From an uncultured Prevotellaceae bacterium (lineage in GTDB: Bacteria > Bacteroidota > Bacteroidia > Bacteroidales > Bacteroidaceae): DNA of 17,746 nt. The notes beneath the pieces were generated by a model. The model was not told the origin of the DNA. It saw only the letters and a list, made by a program, of their open reading frames with translations, and did not search any database. Location of the stretch: assembly GCA_947306845.1 (NCBI GenBank), contig CAMZHP010000030.1:1-17746 (forward strand). The letters are read 5' to 3'. The translations under genes were made by a program, and so were the position numbers. Of the stretch, positions 12,386 through 17,746 are shown one piece after another; positions within the stretch are counted from its first letter, which is position 1, and every line of letters starts with the position of its first letter.

Positions 12386-13734
12386 AACTGAGAACATTTA
12401 GCATGGGTGGTGTGCACCCTGAGGAAAACAAATTGTCCTCCGAGGTCAAAACAGTGCCGGCTGCATTGCCTCAACAGGCTATCTTCCCGCTGTCACAGCA
12501 CATAGGTGCTCCCGCAAAGCCGGTGGTGGCCAGAGGAGATAAAGTGAAAGTGGGAACAATGATCGCTGAGGCTGGAGGATTTGTGTCGGCTCCGATTTTC
12601 TCTTCTGTGTCGGGAACGGTGCTGAAGATAGACAACGCGATTGATGCCACTGGGTATCTCAAACCATCGATTATTATTAAAGTAGAAGGTGATGACTGGG
12701 AGGAAAGCATCGACCGCTCCGACAAGTTGGAGACTTTGGAGAATCATCCAGAACTTACTCCAGAAATGATTGTGGAGAAAGTCAAGAATGCCGGCATCAC
12801 AGGTATGGGAGGTGCGGGATTCCCCACGTTTATCAAATTGACCCCTCCACCGACTGCCAAGGCCGAATGTGTCATCATCAATGCCGTGGAGTGTGAGCCT
12901 TACATCACGGCTGACTACCGACTCATGATGGAGCACGCCGATGAAATTCTTGTCGGTACCCAACTGCTCATGAAGGCTGCGAAGGTGGACAAAGGGTATA
13001 TCGGCATAGAGGACAACAAGCCTGCTGCCATTGCCTTGTTTGAGCAAAAAACACAAGGCATGAATAACATTGAGGTGGTGCCGCTGGCCAAGAAATATCC
13101 ACAGGGCGGAGAGAAACAACTTGTGGATGCTGTCATTCAGAGACAGGTGCCTGCCCCTCCAGCCATCCCGGTCAATGTGGGTGCCATCGTCCAGAATGTG
13201 GGTACTGCATTTGCTGTCTATGAGGCAGTGATGAAAAACAAACCATTGTTTGAGAGATATACTACCGTCACAGGCAAGCAGCTCCAAAGCCCGGGAAATT
13301 TCCTGGTACGTATGGGCACGCCGATGAAAGACCTTATTGAGGCCTGTGGAGGCTTGCCCGAAGGCGACAACAAAGTGCTTGCTGGAGGACCCATGATGGG
13401 CAAGGCGCTCACCTCTGTGGATGTGCCTGTATGCAAGGGTACCAACAGTGTCACCATCATTAGCGGAGAGGAAGCGGTGAGAAAGGAACCACAGCCATGC
13501 ATCCGCTGCGCCAAGTGCGTAAGCGCATGTCCTATGGGATTGGAACCTTATCTGCTCGCACAGGTTTCTTCGCTACATCTTTGGGAACGGGCAGAAGCAG
13601 AGGACATTACTTCGTGCATCGAGTGTGGCTCTTGCATGTTCACCTGTCCTGCCCATCGTCCTCTGCTTGACAACATACGATTGGGCAAGTCTACTGTTAT
13701 GGGTATCATCAGAGCCCGGAATGCTAAGAAATAA
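12382..13734 (+). CDS. rnfC: Rnf complex subunit RnfC (NADH/FMN-binding)
   Basis: A 450-residue peripheral subunit related to the NuoF subunit of complex I; it exchanges electrons with NAD+. Residues 1-100 are the RnfC N-terminal barrel-sandwich domain (MGGVHPEENK, SAPIFSSVSGTV). The nucleotide/FMN region carries GITGMGGAGFPTFIKL (138-153), NAVECEPYITADYRLM (167-182) and KKYPQGGEKQL (237-247). Two 4Fe-4S sites follow: Cys373, Cys376, Cys379, Cys383 and Cys412, Cys415, Cys418, Cys422. It lacks the long repetitive C-terminal extension of E. coli RsxC, which is usual outside gammaproteobacteria. It overlaps rnfB by four bases, and rnfD follows after 12. Confidence 0.97.
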   Translation: MKLRTFSMGGVHPEENKLSSEVKTVPAALPQQAIFPLSQHIGAPAKPVVARGDKVKVGTMIAEAGGFVSAPIFSSVSGTVLKIDNAIDATGYLKPSIIIKVEGDDWEESIDRSDKLETLENHPELTPEMIVEKVKNAGITGMGGAGFPTFIKLTPPPTAKAECVIINAVECEPYITADYRLMMEHADEILVGTQLLMKAAKVDKGYIGIEDNKPAAIALFEQKTQGMNNIEVVPLAKKYPQGGEKQLVDAVIQRQVPAPPAIPVNVGAIVQNVGTAFAVYEAVMKNKPLFERYTTVTGKQLQSPGNFLVRMGTPMKDLIEACGGLPEGDNKVLAGGPMMGKALTSVDVPVCKGTNSVTIISGEEAVRKEPQPCIRCAKCVSACPMGLEPYLLAQVSSLHLWERAEAEDITSCIECGSCMFTCPAHRPLLDNIRLGKSTVMGIIRARNAKK

Positions 13735-13746
13735 AAAAATATCGAA

Positions 13747-14739
13747 ATGGGAAAATTCATTGTATCTCTGTCTCCGCATGCTCATGGATCGGATTCCGTT
13801 GAGCGTAATATGTATGGAGTGATCATTGCTCTGGTGCCCGCCCTCCTTGTCTCATTCCTTTATTTCGGACTTGGCTCGGCTGTCGTGTGTGCCGTGAGTG
13901 TCGCTGCTTGTGTGTTCTTCGAATGGGTCATCACAAAATATATGATGGGACGACAACCGTCAATCTCCGACGGATCGGCCATCCTCACTGGTCTGCTGCT
14001 TGGTTTCAACCTGCCATCCAATTTGCCACTCTGGATCATCATCATCGGTGCGCTGGTGGCCATAGGTATCGGAAAAATGACTTTTGGCGGACTGGGGTGC
14101 AACCCCTTCAACCCTGCCCTCGTTGGCCGGTGTTTCCTGCTCGTGTCTTTTCCAGCACAGATGACTTCATGGCCAGTGATCGGACAGTTGGGCAGCTATG
14201 CAGATGCTACAACAGGGGCAACACCGTTGAGCTTGATGAAAATGGCAATCAAGGAGGGGGATGCTTCATACCTCGACAAATTGCCTGACTCGCTGACATT
14301 GTTGCTGGGCAATGTGCCTGAAGGTGCTGGCACCATCGGTGAGGTATGTGCTTTGGCACTGCTGATCGGACTGGCATACATGCTTTGGAAGAAAATTATC
14401 ACATGGCATATTCCGGTGAGCATACTGGCTACGGTGTTTGTCTTCTGTGGATTGCTACATCTTACAAGTCCTGTTTATGCTGACCCGTTCTCTGCTATCC
14501 TGAGTGGTGGCTTGATGCTTGGAGCCATTTTCATGGCTACAGACTACGTGACTTCTCCGATGACACACAAAGGACAGCTTATCTATGGTGTGTGTATCGG
14601 ACTGCTCACTGTCATCATCCGCAACTGGGGCTCTTATCCAGAGGGTATGTCGTTCGCAATCTTGATCATGAACGCATTCACTCCGCTGATCAATACATAC
14701 GTCAAACCTAAACGATTCGGGGAGGTAGTTAGCAAATGA
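13747..14739 (+). CDS. rnfD: Rnf complex membrane subunit RnfD (covalent FMN)
   Basis: A 330-residue inner-membrane subunit of the NqrB/RnfD family, with about eight to ten hydrophobic spans. It begins with the family's VSLSPHAHGSDSVERNMYGV stretch (6-25). Other marks are GGLGCNPFNPALVGR (114-128), the flavinylation site TTGATPLSL with Thr159 the expected phosphoester-linked FMN attachment, and ATDYVTSPMTHKGQLIYG (264-281) near the end. In the complex RnfD passes electrons between the flavin of RnfG and the Fe-S centre of RnfA/RnfE while ions are moved. The stop overlaps the rnfG start (ATGA), so the two genes are coupled. Attachment of FMN would need ApbE, which is not encoded in the window. 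Confidence 0.97.
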   Translation: MGKFIVSLSPHAHGSDSVERNMYGVIIALVPALLVSFLYFGLGSAVVCAVSVAACVFFEWVITKYMMGRQPSISDGSAILTGLLLGFNLPSNLPLWIIIIGALVAIGIGKMTFGGLGCNPFNPALVGRCFLLVSFPAQMTSWPVIGQLGSYADATTGATPLSLMKMAIKEGDASYLDKLPDSLTLLLGNVPEGAGTIGEVCALALLIGLAYMLWKKIITWHIPVSILATVFVFCGLLHLTSPVYADPFSAILSGGLMLGAIFMATDYVTSPMTHKGQLIYGVCIGLLTVIIRNWGSYPEGMSFAILIMNAFTPLINTYVKPKRFGEVVSK

Positions 14740-15362
14740 AAAAGCTGGAGTCAACATTAGTCAATATGGTGGGAGTCCTGGTGTGCGTCGCTCTTGTCAT
14801 GGGTGCCATACTGGCCTACGTCAACCATATCACCAAGGGACCAATCAGCCAGCAAGCTGAAAAGACACTTTCCGACGGCATCAAGGCGGTCATGATGAGT
14901 GACAACCTCACCGTTACAGCCAATGATACCATCTGTGAAACCATTGACAACAAGGAGTGTGTGTTTATCATTCACAAGGCTTCCGATGCCTCTGGCAAGG
15001 AGCTAGGGGCTGCAGTGGAGTCCACAACGATGGGCTTCGGAGGAGATCTCAAAATTCTTGTTGGATTCAATCCAAAGGGTGAAATCTTAGGATATACTTT
15101 GCTGCAGCATGCAGAGACTCCGGGACTAGGTGCCAAGGCGGATTCTTGGTTCCAGAAAGACGGAAAGGCAAGTATCATCGGTAAGAACCCTGCCACTCCG
15201 CTCACCGTCAGCAAGGATGGTGGAGATGTGGATGCCATCACTGCTTCTACCATCACGTCTAGAGCTTTTCTTAAGGCTGTCAACCAAGCCTATGATGTGT
15301 ATATGAAGAAAAATACGGACGCCCAGTCGGGTGCCACAAAGAAAGTCGCAATTAATCAGTAA
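14736..15362 (+). CDS. rnfG: Rnf complex subunit RnfG (FMN-binding, periplasmic)
   Basis: A 208-residue subunit with one N-terminal membrane anchor (about 8-28) and an FMN_bind domain outside the membrane. ETPGLGAKADSWF at 127-139 is the usual family motif. The flavinylation segment reads GGDVDAITASTITSRAF (162-178), where most homologues have (S/T)GAT; Thr172 is the position equivalent to the FMN-bearing threonine, with Gly changed to Ala and Ala to Ser before it. Curiously, a perfect SGAT (198-201, preceded by DAQ) occurs in the short C-terminal tail. Length and position in the operon are normal. The gap to rnfE is about ten bases, including a Shine-Dalgarno sequence that overlaps the rnfG stop codon. 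Confidence 0.95.
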   Translation: MKKLESTLVNMVGVLVCVALVMGAILAYVNHITKGPISQQAEKTLSDGIKAVMMSDNLTVTANDTICETIDNKECVFIIHKASDASGKELGAAVESTTMGFGGDLKILVGFNPKGEILGYTLLQHAETPGLGAKADSWFQKDGKASIIGKNPATPLTVSKDGGDVDAITASTITSRAFLKAVNQAYDVYMKKNTDAQSGATKKVAINQ

Positions 15363-15368
15363 AGGAGG
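15363..15368 (+). promoter_or_regulatory. Shine-Dalgarno sequence of rnfE
   Basis: AGGAGG, overlapping the end of the rnfG stop region, lies 3 bases before ATG 15372 and 6 bases before ATG 15375. The usual spacing favours the second ATG as the start. Confidence 0.6.
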
Positions 15369-15374
15369 CACATG

Positions 15375-15959
15375 ATGAACAATTTCAAGATCCTTACCAA
15401 CGGACTTATCAAGGAGAACCCGATTTTCGTGCTCCTGCTGGGTATGTGTCCTACACTTGCCACCACGACGTCTGCTATCAACGGACTCTCCATGGGTTTG
15501 GCAACTATGTTTGTGCTTATCTGTTCCAATGTGGTGATCTCTTGCATCAAGAGCATCACACCAGACAAAGTGCGCATACCGGTTTTCATCGTAGTTATCG
15601 CATCTTTCGTAACCATTCTTCAGATGTGCATCAAAGCTTACCTGCCTGAGGTGGATAAGGCTTTGGGACTCTTCATTCCCTTGATTGTGGTCAACTGCAT
15701 CATCTTAGGACGTGCAGAGGCTTTCGCATGCAAGAACAATCCACTGGCAAGCATGTTCGACGGCATCGGCATCGGCCTTGGATTTACCATGGCGCTCACC
15801 ATCCTTGGCATCGTACGTGAATTGCTGGGGGCTGGTTCCATCTTTGGATTCGTGTTGCTTCCTGAGGTCACTAACATTCTTGTGTTCGTCTTGCCTCCGG
15901 GGGCTTTCATTACCTTGGGATACATCATCGCTATTGTCAACAAACTCAAGAAAGGATAA
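15375..15959 (+). CDS. rnfE: Rnf complex membrane subunit RnfE
   Basis: A 194-residue inner-membrane protein with about six spans, of the NqrD/RnfE family. The signature LLGMCPTLATTTSAINGL (21-38) contains Cys25, and FIPLIVVNCIILGRAEAFA (100-118) contains Cys108. These two cysteines, with two from RnfA, ligate the intramembrane [2Fe-2S] cluster in known Rnf/NQR structures. RnfE and RnfA are inverted, homologous partners at the core of the complex. The start was set at the second of two adjacent ATG codons because of the Shine-Dalgarno spacing; the ATG at 15372 adds one Met. rnfA begins 3 bases after the stop. Confidence 0.96.
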   Translation: MNNFKILTNGLIKENPIFVLLLGMCPTLATTTSAINGLSMGLATMFVLICSNVVISCIKSITPDKVRIPVFIVVIASFVTILQMCIKAYLPEVDKALGLFIPLIVVNCIILGRAEAFACKNNPLASMFDGIGIGLGFTMALTILGIVRELLGAGSIFGFVLLPEVTNILVFVLPPGAFITLGYIIAIVNKLKKG

Positions 15960-15962
15960 ACC

Positions 15963-16565
15963 ATGGAATATATCTTAATATTCATATCAGCCATTTTTGT
16001 CAACAACATCGTCCTGTCTCAGTTCTTGGGAATTTGTCCGTTCCTCGGCGTTTCCAAGAAAGTTGACACAGCATTGGGAATGGGGGCAGCTGTAGCATTC
16101 GTGATGACCCTTGCCACCGTGGTCACTTTCCTCGTGCAGACCTATGTGCTCAATCCCATGGGGTTGCAGTATCTCCAGACATTGGCTTTCATCCTGGTCA
16201 TCGCATCGCTTGTTCAGATGGTGGAAATCGTGCTCAAGAAAGTGTCTCCCAGTCTTTATCAGGCTCTGGGTATCTTCCTTCCACTCATCACTACCAACTG
16301 TGCGGTCCTTGGTGTGGCCATCCTGGTCATCCAGAAAGACTTCAATCTTCTCCAGGCTGTGGTATATGCCTTCTCCACTGCATTGGGCTTTGCATTGGCA
16401 CTCACTGTGTTTGCCGGATTGCGTGAGCAACTCTCGCTGGTGAAGGTACCCAAGGGCATGAGCGGCATGGCCATCGTACTTGTAACAGCCGGTCTTCTCA
16501 GTCTTGCATTCATGGGCTTTTCAGGAGTAGACGGAGGTTTGAAAGTTCTCTTCGGACTCGACTGA
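15963..16565 (+). CDS. rnfA: Rnf complex membrane subunit RnfA
   Basis: A 200-residue inner-membrane protein with about six spans, homologous to RnfE and NqrE. The opening FVNNIVLSQFLGICPFLGVS (12-31) holds Cys25, and PLITTNCAVLGVAI (107-120) holds Cys113; these match the positions that bind the shared [2Fe-2S] cluster with RnfE. The last spans are STALGFALALTVFAGLREQL (138-157) and MAIVLVTAGLLSLAFMGFSG (169-188). It closes the rnfBCDGEA series, the order normal for Bacteroidales. galE begins 22 bases downstream with no convincing promoter or terminator between, so some read-through into galE is likely. Confidence 0.97.
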   Translation: MEYILIFISAIFVNNIVLSQFLGICPFLGVSKKVDTALGMGAAVAFVMTLATVVTFLVQTYVLNPMGLQYLQTLAFILVIASLVQMVEIVLKKVSPSLYQALGIFLPLITTNCAVLGVAILVIQKDFNLLQAVVYAFSTALGFALALTVFAGLREQLSLVKVPKGMSGMAIVLVTAGLLSLAFMGFSGVDGGLKVLFGLD

Positions 16566-16587
16566 TCGTTCAATTAAACTTTGAAAT

Positions 16588-17625
16588 ATGAAAAAAACAA
16601 TTCTTGTCACGGGTGGCACCGGTTTTATCGGTTCGCACACTACCGTTGAACTTCAGGAAGCTGGTTATGATGTCGTCATCGTGGACAATTTGTCCAATTC
16701 CAAAATTGAGGTTATAGATGGCATTGAGCAAATTACAGGCAAACGCCCGGCCTTTGAACAGGTAGATTGCTGTGACCTGACTGCCCTTGAGGGTGTCTTT
16801 TCCAAATACCCAGGCATCGAGGGAATCATCCATTTTGCCGCAAGTAAGGCGGTGGGGGAGAGCGTTGAAAAACCGCTTCTTTATTACAGAAACAATATCA
16901 ATAGCTTGATCAATCTGCTTGAGCTGATGCCCAAATATGATGTCAAAGGAATCATCTTCTCATCAAGCTGCACCGTCTATGGGCAGCCATCTGAGGAGAA
17001 CCTTCCCGTAACAGAGGAAGCGCCCATCCAGAAGGCTCTTAGTCCTTATGGAAACACCAAGCAGATCAATGAAGAGATCATACAGGACTATATCCACAGC
17101 GGCGCAAAGATTAAATCAGTCATTCTCAGATATTTTAACCCTATTGGTGCACATCCTACCGCCTTGATAGGCGAACTGCCTTTGGGCGTCCCAATGAATC
17201 TCATTCCATTTGTTACTCAGACAGCGATCGGCATCCGCAAGGAACTCAAGGTGTTTGGTAATGACTACAACACCCCTGATGGTACTTGCATTCGTGACTA
17301 TATCTATGTGGTAGATTTGGCTAAAGCTCATGTTGCAGCCATGACACGTGTGTTGGAGAAAGAGACCGATCCGGTGGAGATTTTCAATATCGGAACAGGG
17401 CGCGGACTTTCCACACTCGAGGTAGTCGAAGGATTTGAGAAAGCCACAGGGGTCAAACTGAATTGGACCTTTGCTCCACGCAGGGAAGGTGACATCGAGA
17501 AAGTATGGGGCAATGTGGATAAGGCCAACACGGTACTCGGTTGGAAAGCCGACACTCCGATAGAGGATGTACTTGCATCTGCTTGGAAATGGCAGGTTCG
17601 CCTCCGTGATGAGGGAGTTATGTGA
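16588..17625 (+). CDS. galE: UDP-glucose 4-epimerase
   Basis: A 345-residue cytoplasmic short-chain-dehydrogenase-type enzyme that interconverts UDP-glucose and UDP-galactose (often also the N-acetyl forms), serving the Leloir pathway and surface glycan synthesis. The NAD site TGGTGFIGSHT is at residues 8-18, and FAASKAVGES at 83-92 is typical of GalE. The catalytic residues are the serines of FSSSCTVYG (124-132) and Tyr154/Lys158 of SPYGNTK. RYFNPIGAHP (181-190) and IRDYIYVVDLAKAH (235-248) confirm GalE rather than a dehydratase. Length is normal. A strong terminator 19 bases after the stop ends the transcript. Its place behind rnfA looks like positional linkage, not a shared pathway. Confidence 0.97.
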   Translation: MKKTILVTGGTGFIGSHTTVELQEAGYDVVIVDNLSNSKIEVIDGIEQITGKRPAFEQVDCCDLTALEGVFSKYPGIEGIIHFAASKAVGESVEKPLLYYRNNINSLINLLELMPKYDVKGIIFSSSCTVYGQPSEENLPVTEEAPIQKALSPYGNTKQINEEIIQDYIHSGAKIKSVILRYFNPIGAHPTALIGELPLGVPMNLIPFVTQTAIGIRKELKVFGNDYNTPDGTCIRDYIYVVDLAKAHVAAMTRVLEKETDPVEIFNIGTGRGLSTLEVVEGFEKATGVKLNWTFAPRREGDIEKVWGNVDKANTVLGWKADTPIEDVLASAWKWQVRLRDEGVM

Positions 17626-17643
17626 TTCTTCTATTATTTCAAC

Positions 17644-17690
17644 AAAGTTCGGTCATCGGATGGTTCTCCAATGACCGAACTTTTGTTTTG
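17644..17690 (+). terminator. Strong rho-independent terminator after galE
   Basis: AAAGTTCGGTCAT (17644-17656) pairs perfectly with ATGACCGAACTTT (17671-17683), 13 bp, with an extra GGA/TCC pairing inside the loop. TTTTGTTTTG follows. It ends transcripts coming from the rnf-galE run. Confidence 0.88.
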
Positions 17691-17746
17691 AATTAATCTA
17701 TAAAATCCCTAAAAGTTACGTAATATGTACTCCGATGGCCTCGGCC

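Noticed and set aside
12493..13287. A 264-codon open frame on the minus strand inside rnfC
   Set aside because: It is antisense to conserved rnfC motifs, and its translation is rich in His, Cys and Ser with no domain; it is a by-product of codon usage.
16566..16587. Separate galE promoter
   Set aside because: TAAACTTTG resembles the -7 element but has one base too many between TA and TTTG, and no TTTG is at the -33 distance.
17691..17746. Possible edge gene after the galE terminator
   Set aside because: On the minus strand all three frames are open from the edge to a stop within this stretch, and on the plus strand an ATG at 17725 opens a frame to the edge. Nothing favours one over another, so no gene is called.
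1..17746. CRISPR array, tRNA or rRNA genes, insertion sequences, phage genes or a SusC/SusD pair
   Set aside because: No repeat-spacer pattern, cloverleaf with a conserved T-loop, rRNA segment, transposase or integrase motif, or TonB-receptor gene was seen in the window.

Overview
The window reads as chromosomal DNA of a Bacteroidales bacterium, most likely a Prevotella relative. The main grounds are promoters of the phylum's own type (TTTG, about 19 bases, TAnnTTTG) in front of several genes, a near absence of Shine-Dalgarno sequences, a BspA-type leucine-rich-repeat protein, DUF4421 and DUF1460 proteins, and an rnf operon in the order rnfB-C-D-G-E-A behind an RseC-like gene. Nothing looks like phage, an insertion sequence, a plasmid or CRISPR. 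All long genes are intact.

Layout. Positions 1-281 (minus) hold the first 93 codons of an L-lactate permease-like carrier, divergent from a lipoprotein lytic transglycosylase of the MltF type (558-1775, plus). A terminator hairpin separates that gene from rpmA and rplU (minus, 1876-2476). Then comes the only long non-coding stretch (2477-3088). It holds the rplU leader with three small hairpins, a probable small RNA on the minus strand with its own promoter and terminator (about 2744-2832), several inverted repeats, and the promoter of a GH2 glycosidase.

A plus-strand run from 3089 to 10958 holds the secreted GH2 beta-galactosidase-like enzyme, a secreted BspA-type repeat protein, queH (queuosine synthesis), a Gfo/Idh/MocA oxidoreductase, a DUF4421 envelope protein and a DUF1460 lipoprotein with a predicted cysteine-peptidase/amidase core. 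The last five are packed 14 bases apart or less. This looks like one transcript, but it mixes envelope/sugar functions with tRNA modification, so it may be a housekeeping assembly rather than a pathway.

A second run, 11049-16565, encodes an RseC-like membrane protein and the six Rnf subunits, the membrane complex that couples ferredoxin:NAD+ electron transfer to ion pumping. Its promoter lies almost on the first start codon and carries a 19-base palindrome over the -33 element. galE (16588-17625) follows 22 bases later and ends at a strong terminator. The last 63 bases cannot be assigned.

I found no clearly new multi-gene system. The best candidates for something undescribed are the small RNA at 2744-2832, the rplU leader, the palindrome over the rnf promoter, and the unusual flavinylation motifs in RnfG.
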